64,000 nt of DNA from positions 219,826 through 283,825 of the forward strand of contig NZ_PPQE01000028.1 in assembly GCF_002901845.1 (NCBI RefSeq). Direction: 5' to 3'. Each line of letters begins with the position of its first letter. The stretch's first letter is position 1. Under the pieces are notes generated by a model. That model was not told where the DNA came from, searched no databases, and saw only the letters and a list, made by a program, of their open reading frames with translations. This document shows, piece after piece, positions 1 to 7,356 of this stretch. The position numbers and the translations under genes are program-made. Source of the stretch: Staphylococcus hominis subsp. hominis. Its GTDB lineage: Bacteria > Bacillota > Bacilli > Staphylococcales > Staphylococcaceae.

Positions 1-30
1 AATAAGGGCACTTGTAGTATCCATAAATAA

Positions 31-102
31 TTATTTTCTTTTTGAGCATCCTACTAAAATAAAAACAAGACATATTATTAAAATTACGTTACTCTTTTTC
101 AT
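31..102 (-). CDS. Very small lipoprotein, 23 aa
   Basis: A 23-codon frame opens with two lysines, then a hydrophobic stretch and the lipobox LVGC, and ends SKRK. A GGGAG ribosome binding site lies about 9 bases before the ATG. Such a peptide would be a lipid-anchored membrane peptide. It could equally be the start of a longer lipoprotein cut short by the TAA, because the frame cannot be followed far before the window edge. Its neighbours on the same strand are an immunity-like membrane protein and a bacteriocin-like remnant, so a bacteriocin-associated role is possible, but nothing in the sequence proves it. Confidence 0.4.
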   Translation of the reverse strand: MKKSNVILIICLVFILVGCSKRK

Positions 103-122
103 ATTTTTTCTCCCACAAAATA

Positions 123-160
123 TATAGCACATCAAATATTTTAATATTTGATGTGCTATA
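123..160 (-). terminator. Perfect 18-bp hairpin terminator
   Basis: Arms 123-140 and 143-160 are exact inverted repeats with a 2-base loop, followed on the minus strand by a T-rich stretch. It ends the transcript that contains the 87-aa membrane protein. Confidence 0.7.
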
Positions 161-187
161 GTTTAATCTTATATATTCATTATAATA

Positions 188-451
188 TTAAAGTATAAAT
201 ATAAAGAATATAAGAACAACTACTATATTAATAGGTAACAATGTGAAACACATTTTTTTTGCTTTTTCCTGTAGTGAGTATTTTTTACTTAAATCACGTT
301 CAATAAAAAATGTACTTCCAATTAAGATAATAAATAATAAAATATAAAGTAAAAGACTTTTAATCACTAAGTTTGTCATTGGAATTGCAAAAATAAATAA
401 GATAGTTGCTTGACTTATAGTGAAAAAATATTTATCTATTAATTTTTTCAT
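188..451 (-). CDS. Small membrane protein, immunity-like
   Basis: This 87-aa protein has about three hydrophobic segments (roughly residues 10-25, 27-48 and 68-87) separated by a short charged stretch (ERDLSKKYSLQEKAKK). No family was recognised. It starts 8 bases after the stop of the bacteriocin-like remnant on the same strand, the usual place for an immunity gene, and a strong terminator follows. The role in bacteriocin self-protection is inferred only from size, hydrophobicity and position. The start codon has an AGGTGAAAAG-type ribosome binding site overlapping the upstream stop region. Confidence 0.55.
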   Translation of the reverse strand: MKKLIDKYFFTISQATILFIFAIPMTNLVIKSLLLYILLFIILIGSTFFIERDLSKKYSLQEKAKKMCFTLLPINIVVVLIFFIFIL

Positions 452-459
452 CTTTTCAC

Positions 460-907
460 CTACGCATGATTACAAGCAATAGATTCTCCAGCATATAACG
501 CTCCCATTCCTGCTGCAAATCCCCAGCCAACAGGTCCGCTGACTCCTAATGCTGCCATTGCTCTTGATGTAGCTGTAGTATGAGCAAAACCAGTTACAGT
601 TATAGCATCGCAAGCATCTCTATTACTCGTACTTGTACTATTTTTTTTGTTGTTTTTCAACTTCTTTTTTAAAAGCTACTAAATTTTCTTTTGCTTTTTT
701 ACCATTTTTTCCTTGCATAGTTTTATTATATTGATTCACATAGTTCTCAACATCATTAACTGTAACATCTAAACTAGAATTGCTTAGTTCATTCTTTAAA
801 TATTCTTTATCAATAATTTGTAATTCACCATTATCATTTCTTTCGAGATTATCATAAATAATATTGGCTATATTTTGATTGATTTTGTAATCTTCTTGAT
901 TAGCCTC
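460..907 (-). pseudogene. Bacteriocin-like precursor, frameshifted and lacking a start
   Basis: Two frames on the minus strand together look like one precursor. The first (907-638) reads a charged propeptide (QEDYKINQ... AFKKEVEKQQKK) and hits TAG just after an A8 run (641-648). One extra A would join it to the second frame (to 460), which reads a Gly/Ala-rich segment with GVSGPVGWGFAAGMGALYAG and two Cys residues, ending ACNHA. A good AGGAGG site lies before the propeptide, but no ATG, GTG or TTG and no signal peptide follow, so the N-terminus also seems lost. The only start for the second frame is TTG at 660. The architecture (propeptide plus short glycine-rich Cys-Cys peptide) recalls SdpC-like bacteriocins; this is inference. 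Confidence 0.5.
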
Positions 908-1035
908 CTAATATTTTTATATTTAAACCTTAACAAAAAATCATATTCTATTTAAACATCTAATTTACATTTTTTATTATTTATTTATAAAATTTTATAA
1001 TAGTGGCTAGCAATTAGTTACTATTTTTTCGTCAG

Positions 1036-1100
1036 AAAAAATCCTAAGGGGCTTGGAGATGTTCCCCCAACAAGCCGGAGACACTACCATGTATGTGGCT
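1036..1100. ncRNA. Structured leader / possible counter-transcribed RNA
   Basis: The stretch folds strongly: GGCTTG near 1052 pairs with CAAGCC near 1072, with a GGGG/CCCC pairing around it, then GTGGCTAGAAAAGCCA forms a second hairpin. Read on the minus strand, the first hairpin is followed by TTAGGATTTTTT, as at the end of a short antisense RNA. More small hairpins (near 1162-1180 and 1180-1196) precede the 72-aa gene on the plus strand. The layout resembles rep leaders with countertranscribed RNAs in theta-replicating staphylococcal plasmids. No rep gene follows, so this is a suggestion only. Confidence 0.3.
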
Positions 1101-1208
1101 AGAAAAGCCAGTACTCCAAACCACTATATTACTTAAATAACCTTTGCATGTTTTATATGCTTAAGTTACGTTAAGTAATAACTTTCGAAGAAAGCGTGAT
1201 GGGAATGA

Positions 1209-1427
1209 ATGAGTGAACAAGACACATTTGTGGTTAGCGACGATACTGCTAGGAAAAACCGAAAACCTAACCGCAAGGAGCCACATGGGAGAAGTCGAGA
1301 GAAAACCCCTAATTGGTTAAATAAAAGTAGAGATATGAGAGAAGTTCAAAGTGAAAAGTACGATCAAGATTTAGAATATAATCGAAAAGAATTTTTAAAA
1401 CAACTTGAAAAAGATTGGGGAGAATAA
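1209..1427 (+). CDS. Basic hydrophilic 72-aa protein of unknown function
   Basis: The protein is highly charged, with an Arg/Lys-rich first half (ARKNRKPNRKEPHGRSREK) and an acidic, probably helical C-terminus, and no membrane segment. No family was recognised. It follows a long structured leader with several hairpins and is followed 28 bases later by the NDxxF lipoprotein, so the two may share a transcript. The ATG has only a weak upstream GGGA. It may be a plasmid-derived protein, judged from the leader rather than the protein itself. Confidence 0.5.
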   Translation: MSEQDTFVVSDDTARKNRKPNRKEPHGRSREKTPNWLNKSRDMREVQSEKYDQDLEYNRKEFLKQLEKDWGE

Positions 1428-1455
1428 AGAAAAGCTTAAAAAAGGAGAATGTTAA

Positions 1456-2064
1456 ATGAATATTAAGAAATTTTTTGTGTTAATAATGATTTCTCTTTTA
1501 TTTTTTTCATTAACTGCTTGTGGTAACTCTACAGAAAAATCAAAAAATCAAACTTCTAATAAAAGTGAACTACCAGCAATACCTAAACAAGTATTTTCAT
1601 CTAGTAAAATTAATGAAAATATCAGTAAAAAAGAAATTAAAAAGAGTGTTTCAAAATATTTAGATACAAATCATGCTTTAATTGAAAATATTAAAAGTTT
1701 AAGTAATAAAGATAACTTAAATAAAAATGAGTTAAAAAAATTAAATTCATTAACTGAAATGAATGATAAAAATGATAGTAATTTTTCTAACTTTATTCAA
1801 AATAATAATTTACCAAATGGATATAAAGATGGAGTGTTTAAAACTAAAGATTATATAACAACTGCTAATCAGTACTTAAACAAATTGAATACACAAATAC
1901 AAAAAGTAAATAAAAATTCTAATTCAGATAATCTATCTATAAAAGATATTGATGAAATAAATTCAATTAATGAACAATATAAAAAAGACGTAAATGGAAA
2001 AAAACAAAAAGAAGTAGAAACATTTTTAAAAGATAAAAATATAAAAACTAAAGCATTTAACTAA
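1456..2064 (+). CDS. NDxxF-motif lipoprotein
   Basis: This 202-aa protein has a signal peptide with the lipobox LTAC (Cys about residue 22), then a low-complexity Ser/Lys/Asn linker and a helical domain. The motif NDSNF at about residues 113-117 places it in the staphylococcal NDxxF-motif lipoprotein group, whose function is unknown. A clear AAAGGAG site precedes the ATG. A paralogue at 23701-24387 shares the motif, the following QNN and the end (FLKDKNIKTKAFN against FLEDKNIKTETFN). This copy is very rich in Asn and Lys and AT-rich, like its accessory surroundings. Confidence 0.8.
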   Translation: MNIKKFFVLIMISLLFFSLTACGNSTEKSKNQTSNKSELPAIPKQVFSSSKINENISKKEIKKSVSKYLDTNHALIENIKSLSNKDNLNKNELKKLNSLTEMNDKNDSNFSNFIQNNNLPNGYKDGVFKTKDYITTANQYLNKLNTQIQKVNKNSNSDNLSIKDIDEINSINEQYKKDVNGKKQKEVETFLKDKNIKTKAFN

Positions 2065-2149
2065 TAAAATACTTAGTTGATTTTTGAGTGATTAAAATTT
2101 TATACACGAATGTGATCATAAAGTTTTAGAACGAATTTGCGTCCACCTT

Positions 2150-2344
2150 TTATTTTTTATATAAATAGTCACCAATAAATTCTACTAAAAAATGAATAAT
2201 TGTACCTAAAATAATAGCTAATAAACAAAGTAAGATAATACTATATTTGTCGCTTAGTGAAAATAAAGAATACAATAAAATCAAAATTACAACTAATGTT
2301 GTTTTAAAAGTGTTTTTGAAAGTCTTTTTATCTATTTTCCTCAT
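2150..2344 (-). CDS. Two-segment small membrane protein, 64 aa
   Basis: A short basic N-terminus (MRKIDKKTFKN) leads into two hydrophobic segments (about residues 14-30 and 34-56). No family was recognised; size and topology fit bacteriocin immunity proteins. The start is odd: the AAGGAG motif directly abuts the ATG with no spacer, so translation may be poor, and no better ATG, GTG or TTG is available nearby. It stands alone on the minus strand and partly faces the remnant at 2380-2526. Confidence 0.45.
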   Translation of the reverse strand: MRKIDKKTFKNTFKTTLVVILILLYSLFSLSDKYSIILLCLLAIILGTIIHFLVEFIGDYLYKK

Positions 2345-2379
2345 CTCCTTCTCTAAATTTAAATTAACAAAAAATAATA

Positions 2380-2526
2380 TTTACATAAATGAATTTTTTT
2401 ATTATCAGTCTATAAAAGTTCTATATTCAATAAAAAGAAGAATCAAAAACCAACCATTAGTATTATTCTAATGGCTATTATCTTGGTCATTTAGGCTATT
2501 TAATGTTTATTTTACTAACAGAATAA
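2380..2526 (+). pseudogene. Frameshifted relic of the 90-aa membrane protein
   Basis: The DNA matches the 3' part of the intact gene at 5057-5329: the stretch around 2440-2526 parallels 5240-5329, including the AGTATTATT, ATGGCTATTATCTTGGT and TTTATTTTACTAACAGAATAA stretches. One T is missing in the GTCATTTAGG stretch near 2488 compared with GTTATTTTAGG in the intact copy, which breaks the frame. With the T restored, the end would read LGYLMFILLTE, against LGHLLFILLTE in the intact copy. The 5' half of the gene is not recognisable. Confidence 0.65.
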
Positions 2527-3250
2527 ATCTATATAATATTAACTAATAAAAATAGATAATAAAGTGTCAGATCAATGGTATATAAAGGAGGAATAAACAG
2601 TAGTAAAGAAAAAAAGACTTAAACGCTGTTAAATCAATGTTTAAGCCTTTTAATTTGTTTGATATAATCAGTGATTTATAGGAAGTCATTTCGTATGTTA
2701 TATATATTTTAAGACTGTTGTTGAGACATTTATTGAAAATATTGCTTATAATGAAACCAAATTAATAAATATTAACAGCTATTTTTTTTATTTATTAATT
2801 TGATGATTTGAAACTATGAGTGGCTAGTAAAGATGAAAAAGTACTCTTAAACTTTGATATTATAGGTTTTTTACGTTTTTTTATGCTTTTTTGTTTCTGT
2901 GGGAATGATAGCGCTCAACCGGCATGGTTGACCACTTTTCATACTAACTTTTAAGTTTGTATATAAATGGACAGTGTCTAAAAATTATTCACTGGTTTTG
3001 TTCAAATTTTAGTTGGTGTACTTAAAATACAGTTATTTGACTCATATTTGCGTTTTAAGAGCTTATAAAAAAATGTATGATTTCCCCCCTAAATCTTTAA
3101 AATACCCCTTAAATTTCAAAATAAAGGTATTTAAAATTTTAAAAATGAAAAAAGATACTAGTGAAATCAAGCAAATCGTGAAGAATTGGAAAAAGAAGAG
3201 AAGGTTAATCAAGCTCACCACATTAAAGAAATGTATCTCTAAATAAAGTA
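2527..3250. other. Gene-poor stretch with remnants
   Basis: No convincing gene. An AAAGGAGG site at about 2585 is followed by AATAAACAGTAGT rather than a start codon. A 44-codon frame opening with GTG at 2820-2954 has no ribosome binding site. A 77-codon frame from TTG at 3013 to 3246 is unconvincing. Another frame near 3173-3240 reads a plausible C-terminus (REELEKEEKVNQAHHIKEMY) without a start, which looks like the tail of a lost gene. An AT inverted repeat lies near 2759-2803. Confidence 0.4.
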
Positions 3251-3286
3251 AGAATCGATAAGTGGGTATGCAGACTTATCGATTCT
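3251..3286. terminator. Hairpin terminator
   Basis: Arms 3251-3263 and 3274-3286 (AGAATCGATAAGT and its complement) are perfect, followed by TTTTATA on the plus strand. It would end the lost gene whose tail lies just upstream. Confidence 0.75.
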
Positions 3287-3342
3287 TTTATATACTTTCA
3301 AAGGGTTGGAGTCTCTTTAAAATGGTATGAAGCTCATTAAAA

Positions 3343-3376
3343 AGGTGCGTCTCTCTTTGAGGAGAGACGCACCTTT
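3343..3376. terminator. Bidirectional terminator after nox
   Basis: A 14-bp perfect stem (AAGGTGCGTCTCTC) with a TTTGA loop is flanked by A runs on the left and T runs on the right, so it works in both directions. It ends the minus-strand NADH oxidase transcript. Confidence 0.85.
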
Positions 3377-3391
3377 TTTGTCTGTAAGGGT

Positions 3392-4756
3392 TTAGAAGAG
3401 TTGTTTGTCTTTAGGGAAGACATCGTCGCCTAGTGCGCGTTGTGCTAGGATGTTCAAGTAGTTCCATGGACGGTTAAAGTCTGGTTGGAAGAAGAAGTCG
3501 ACTAATGCGAGTTCTTCTAATGTCCAGCCTGCATTGATTGCAACCGATAGTGTGTTGATAGATTCTACTAAGTCTTCCGTACTCATAATTTGTCCGCCTA
3601 GAATGCGATGTGTATCTTCATCGAACATGATTTTAAGGTGAACTGTTGTATCGTCTTGACGGAATTTAGGACGCACAGGTACTTCGATATATTTTGCTCC
3701 TAAGTTGCCGTCGTAACTGTCTTTTTCTGTTTCATGTACGCCTGTTTGACCGAATTTGTAATCGAATAAAGAAAGACCAGATGTGCCTGAAACGCGTGGC
3801 ATCTTCATGTCTTTGCCTGCCATATTGCGTGCTGCTACGTAACCTTGACGACGAGAGTTAGTTGCAAGTGCAATATAGCGGTCTTCATTGATCGGCGCGA
3901 ATGGAATAAGCGTTGCGTCGCCACTTGCATAAACGTCTTTTTCTGATGTTTCTAAGCGGTCGTTGATTTTGATAATGCCTTTTTTGCCAAGTTCAACTTT
4001 GCCATCTAACCATTCTGTTGCAGGTTTAACGCCGACAGCAAATAATACTGTATCTGCTTCGTATTCGCCGTCATCTGTGACTACGGCTGTAACATTGTTA
4101 TTATCGTCTGCTTTTAAGGCTTTAACGCTCGCATTTCCTTTAAATTTTAAGCCATGTTCGGCAATGTTTTTCTCTAGAATATCTGTAAATTCTTTATCTA
4201 AATAAGTGTTGATAATACGATCGTGGTCATCCATAAGTGTTGTATCGATGCCGGCTTTGGTAAAGGCTTCGGCTGCTTCGATACCGATATAACCGCCGCC
4301 GACTACAATGGCTTTCTTCGCATTTTGCATGCGTTCTTTGATTTTGCCGGCCCAATCTTCACCACGCATAAATAAGACATTATTGTAATCGTTGATGCCA
4401 TTGATTGGTAGTTCGTTTGGTACAGCACCTGGGCTTAAGAATAATTTATCGTAAGAGACTTTTGAAGTGTGGCCATCTTTTCTAATAGTCACGGTTTTAT
4501 TTTGGGTATTTAAATCCGTTACCGTTGTTTGAAGATGCAAGTTCACGCCTTGTTCTTTTAATGATTCTGCATCTGCATAATGTAAGGATTGTAATGATGG
4601 TGCAACATCTTCTAAATAACTTTGAATACCGCAAGATAAGAATGAAGGTGCCTCGGCACTTTCAAATACTTCGATTTCCGCCTCTGGATCTGATATTAAT
4701 AATGTTTCGATTACAGCATAGCCTGCATGTGATGTTCCGACTACTACGTATTTCAT
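3392..4756 (-). CDS. nox: NADH oxidase, probably water-forming
   Basis: This 454-aa pyridine nucleotide-disulfide oxidoreductase has an N-terminal FAD-binding fold (VVVGTSHAGYA), one redox Cys at residue 42 in FLSCGI, a central NADH-binding motif VVGGGYIGIEAAEA (about 152-165), a second FAD motif with VYASGDA, and a C-terminal dimer domain ending in FFFQPDFNRPWNYLN. Cys42 and the C-terminal signature match streptococcal Nox, which reduces O2 to water and regenerates NAD+. CoA-disulfide reductase is a close relative and the main alternative. The gene is monocistronic: nothing overlaps it and a strong terminator follows. Confidence 0.8.
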   Translation of the reverse strand: MKYVVVGTSHAGYAVIETLLISDPEAEIEVFESAEAPSFLSCGIQSYLEDVAPSLQSLHYADAESLKEQGVNLHLQTTVTDLNTQNKTVTIRKDGHTSKVSYDKLFLSPGAVPNELPINGINDYNNVLFMRGEDWAGKIKERMQNAKKAIVVGGGYIGIEAAEAFTKAGIDTTLMDDHDRIINTYLDKEFTDILEKNIAEHGLKFKGNASVKALKADDNNNVTAVVTDDGEYEADTVLFAVGVKPATEWLDGKVELGKKGIIKINDRLETSEKDVYASGDATLIPFAPINEDRYIALATNSRRQGYVAARNMAGKDMKMPRVSGTSGLSLFDYKFGQTGVHETEKDSYDGNLGAKYIEVPVRPKFRQDDTTVHLKIMFDEDTHRILGGQIMSTEDLVESINTLSVAINAGWTLEELALVDFFFQPDFNRPWNYLNILAQRALGDDVFPKDKQLF

Positions 4757-4881
4757 AATAGTGAAGTCCTCCTTTGGTTGAGTATTTACGCTCTTTTTTA
4801 TCTATTTTAAAAGTTAATTTAATTTTCTTTACATTTGTATTTACCCTTCAGAAGGCATTTTATTCAATAGAGTAGGGTAAT

Positions 4882-4956
4882 ATGGGCAGTGTTAATAAAA
4901 TTGTTATAATTGCGGTCGTTTTAGGATATTTGCTGTTTATTTTACTAACGGCATAA
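4882..4956 (+). pseudogene. Second relic of the 90-aa membrane protein C-terminus
   Basis: A short frame reads a hydrophobic end, VVLGYLLFILLTA, that matches the last residues of the intact 90-aa protein (VILGHLLFILLTE). The downstream bases (TAAATATACAATATACTAAAG, then a TCAAATCAACGTTTAATCC stretch) also resemble those after the relic at 2380-2526. Only the last membrane segment survives. Confidence 0.55.
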
Positions 4957-5056
4957 ATATACAATATACTAAAGAATGAAAATAAATGAAAACGTATCAA
5001 ATCAACGTTTAATCCTCTGTTTATAGTTAACATAAATGTAGGGGGCTAATAGATAA

Positions 5057-5329
5057 ATGATAACTTTTATATACCAACTTATTTTATTTTTTATAATTAT
5101 AGGAACGTATGCTTTAATGCGTGGAGGATACATGGATATTGAATGGAATTTTTTATTATCTATGTATGGCATGTTCGTTGGATACTTGGTAATGTTCTAT
5201 TTTTCGATTTATACTAATACTGACTTTAGTAGAAGAACAATAAAAATAATATCAACAATCAGTATTATTTTAATGACTATTATCTTAGTTATTTTAGGAC
5301 ATTTGTTGTTTATTTTATTAACAGAATAA
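5057..5329 (+). CDS. Small three-segment membrane protein, immunity-like
   Basis: The 90-aa protein has three hydrophobic segments (about residues 3-20, 30-50 and 64-88) and a short basic loop (FSRRTIK). A GGGGG site lies about 11 bases before the ATG. No family was recognised. It is the only intact member of a local three-copy set (relics at 2380-2526 and 4882-4956). Tandem copies of tiny membrane proteins beside broken toxin-like genes fit an immunity role, but that is inference. Confidence 0.6.
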   Translation: MITFIYQLILFFIIIGTYALMRGGYMDIEWNFLLSMYGMFVGYLVMFYFSIYTNTDFSRRTIKIISTISIILMTIILVILGHLLFILLTE

Positions 5330-5448
5330 AGATACAAAATGAGAATATTCTTCTTAATATAGCTAATACAAATAAGATTAATCAAATAACAACTAACGAT
5401 TTTACTTTATTATTCTAATCACTTATTTGAGAAATAGGAGTTTTTTTA

Positions 5449-5663
5449 ATGAAGAACAATAAAAAAGTAACCATTAATACAACCTTTCATGTAATTAACT
5501 TAACTGTATAATAATCTTTATCGTAGCCGTAGTGTTAAAAAAATTAAGTTTTATAAAACAGCATGATATTTTAGGTACGATACTTTATATAATAATTATG
5601 CTAATAAGCGCAGTAGTGATATACAATGTTCATTTATACTTTTTAAAAAAATTAAAAAAATAA
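5449..5663 (+). pseudogene. Two-segment membrane protein broken by one frameshift
   Basis: An AGGAG site precedes ATG at 5449; the frame reads MKNNKKVTINTTFHVINLTV and stops. One base away, the next frame runs open from about 5508 to 5663 and reads two hydrophobic segments (IIIFIVAVVL and LYIIIMLISAVVIY) with a basic end FLKKLKK. Joined, they would make a protein of about 70 aa. The single-base disruption lies in the CTGTATAATAATC stretch near 5505. It resembles the other small membrane proteins here. Confidence 0.6.
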
Positions 5664-5692
5664 TTCATGGAGAAAGCTCTTTTTTGTTAAAT

Positions 5693-5836
5693 TTATACCA
5701 TTGTATAAATATCATTTGAAATAAAAAACGCTTGAATTTTTTTCATCGCCTCTTTCCAATAATATGGATGAATAGAAAATTCCATTTTGCTATATGAGAC
5801 CTTATCAATACGTTTATTTTCATTATTACTTTCTTG
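5693..5836 (-). pseudogene. C-terminal fragment of an unrecognised protein
   Basis: A minus-strand frame of about 47 codons reads from just after a stop (QESNNENKRIDKVSYSK) to HPYYWKEAMKKIQ and YTMV, then stops. It has no start codon at its head, and it begins within 20 bases of the end of the 212-aa gene in another frame. The composition is protein-like, not random AT filler. It is either the tail of a frameshifted extension of the 212-aa protein or the end of a separate lost gene. Confidence 0.35.
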
Positions 5837-5846
5837 TTATTGTTTT

Positions 5847-6485
5847 TTATTTGGTTTTTGTCTTTTTTGTCTCTGTGTACACGCGACCATACAGTAAATA
5901 ATAAATAGTTACTAAAAAATTGCAGGCAAAAATATACAATATTGATATTAAAAATACAAAATGGGAATCGGCTATGTTTGGAATTGTTATATATTCTATA
6001 ATTTTTTGTATATATATCAACGAAGCAATAGCCTTCAAAATAATAATGACGATTCTTTTATCATATTTTAACCACTTGGGAGAGAATCTCATTAGTAATA
6101 CACTTAATATATGCATAGTTGTACAAACAAGTAATGTTATAAAACCGATATACCAATATTTATCCAAATAATATTGATGTTCAGCGGCTACAAAAAAATA
6201 TAAATTATAAAAAGTTAGATACGAGACATAGAGACTTAATATATTTACTATTAAATATCGCTTCGCTTTATTTATGGGATTATCAATTTTCTTTTCAAAA
6301 AATTGGAATAGTCCAAGCAAATTAATAACTAATGCAAAACCTGTAGTAATGATTAGATAATTAGGTGTTCTTTCAAGTGTAAGATCAAATTGATATTGTA
6401 TATATGAGAAAAATATAAACAATAATGAGAATATATTTACTACTTGTATTGCTGGTTTTCTTAAACGATTTAATGATTCTTCCAA
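5847..6485 (-). CDS. Polytopic membrane protein, 212 aa
   Basis: Six hydrophobic segments can be counted, with a short cytosolic head (MEESLNRLRKPAIQ) and a basic tail (ETKKTKTK). No family was recognised. It lies downstream, on the same strand, of a broken Gly-rich toxin-like gene (6547-6819), the position expected of an immunity protein. Size and topology recall membrane immunity proteins of staphylococcal secreted toxins, such as those paired with membrane-depolarising LXG effectors, but no motif confirms this. The start is chosen at the ATG with an upstream AAGGTGG site. Confidence 0.55.
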   Translation of the reverse strand: MEESLNRLRKPAIQVVNIFSLLFIFFSYIQYQFDLTLERTPNYLIITTGFALVINLLGLFQFFEKKIDNPINKAKRYLIVNILSLYVSYLTFYNLYFFVAAEHQYYLDKYWYIGFITLLVCTTMHILSVLLMRFSPKWLKYDKRIVIIILKAIASLIYIQKIIEYITIPNIADSHFVFLISILYIFACNFLVTIYYLLYGRVYTETKKTKTK

Positions 6486-6546
6486 TTTATTTAGCCACCT
6501 TTATGAAAATATTGAACTGATAGATGTCCCAAAATGTTTTACATTA

Positions 6547-6819
6547 TTATGCTATCAGAATTATGTTATCAGACATTAAATTTTTGAGACTCTTCCACAC
6601 ATTAGAATTTCTTATAACGCTCACTTTTTCATTAGATTTATCCTTAACAATATCAGTAGCAGATTTACCTCTGAAAAATTTCTATTCAGACAAGAGTAAT
6701 ATGCCTGTACCGACTACTAAATCTAATCCCGCTCCTATTGGTCCAGCAATATTTGCTCCTATAGAAGTTGAGAACTATGTTGATACATTTGAGAATCTTT
6801 TAATTAATATATGTAACAT
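6547..6819 (-). pseudogene. Relic of a Gly-rich, membrane-active toxin-like protein
   Basis: One minus-strand frame stays coding-like across two in-frame TAG stops. It reads a hydrophobic Gly-rich core (SIGANIAGPIGAGLDLVVG, then TGILLLSE), then KFFRGKSATDIVKDKSNEK and a hydrophilic end. The glycine-zipper core followed by a charged tail resembles the C-termini of pore-forming or depolarising secreted toxins. It has a weak ATG at 6819, no ribosome binding site and no recognisable N-terminal domain, so it is a remnant. The 212-aa membrane protein follows on the same strand. Confidence 0.45.
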
Positions 6820-6865
6820 TTTGATAATATGAATTTATGAATAATTAAAAAGGAGCATTTTAGGT

Positions 6866-7209
6866 ATGAAGCAATATATGTTATCAAAAGTATTGTTAAG
6901 TGTATCTATTGTAACAGAGTCTGTTGTAGCTCCAATAGTAGTATCTAATGCTGATCAAATTCATGCAGCTGACAAACAAGATGGTATTAGTAACTTAACT
7001 CAAAAAAATAAAAGTGTTCTACATTTATCTATTACCGATAGTAATATTACTGGTAAAATAAATGATAATGAAATCTTAACACTATCAGATGGTAAGACGA
7101 CAAAACAAATTGGTATAAATGTACTTTAGGTACAGCTACTGATGCTGTTATTGACGGCATATCTGGTGGCGTTACTGGTGCTACAGCTTACATGTTCTTT
7201 CTCAATTAA
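6866..7209 (+). pseudogene. Secreted bacteriocin-like peptide, frameshifted
   Basis: An AAGGAG site precedes ATG at 6866. The product has a signal peptide (about residues 1-35, ending IHAAD), a hydrophilic propeptide, and a stop at 7127-7129. In the next frame the sequence continues YKCTLGTATDAVIDG, then GISGGVTGATAYMFFLN and stops at 7209. The Gly/Ala/Thr-rich tail is what a mature membrane-active peptide would look like, so one base change near 7105-7115 has probably split the gene. A further start-less coding-like piece (7218-7324, LGSGNAKNEEIYLDIEENG) lies behind it. Confidence 0.5.
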
Positions 7210-7305
7210 GGAAAAATGAAGTAGTTCAGTTCTAGGTAGCGGCAATGCTAAAAATGAAGAAATATATTTAGATATTGAAGAGAATGGCAATATTTTAGAA
7301 GTAAA

Positions 7306-7340
7306 AGAGTCTCTTACAATTTAAAAATTGTAGAGACTCT
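7306..7340. terminator. Bidirectional hairpin terminator
   Basis: Arms 7306-7321 and 7326-7340 (AGAGTCTCTTACAATT) are nearly perfect. It lies between the plus-strand bacteriocin relic and the minus-strand Thi5-like gene and can end both. Confidence 0.75.
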
Positions 7341-7356
7341 GAATATAAACTTGAGT

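Noticed and set aside
2820-2954. A 44-codon frame opening with GTG
   Set aside because: No ribosome binding site and no recognisable protein features.
3013-3246. A 77-codon frame opening with TTG
   Set aside because: Composition is not convincing and a different frame in the same stretch looks more like a real protein end.
3392-4756. Naming the oxidoreductase CoA-disulfide reductase (cdr)
   Set aside because: Cys42 in FLSCGI and the end FFFQPDFNRPWNYLN fit NADH oxidase better, though the families are close.
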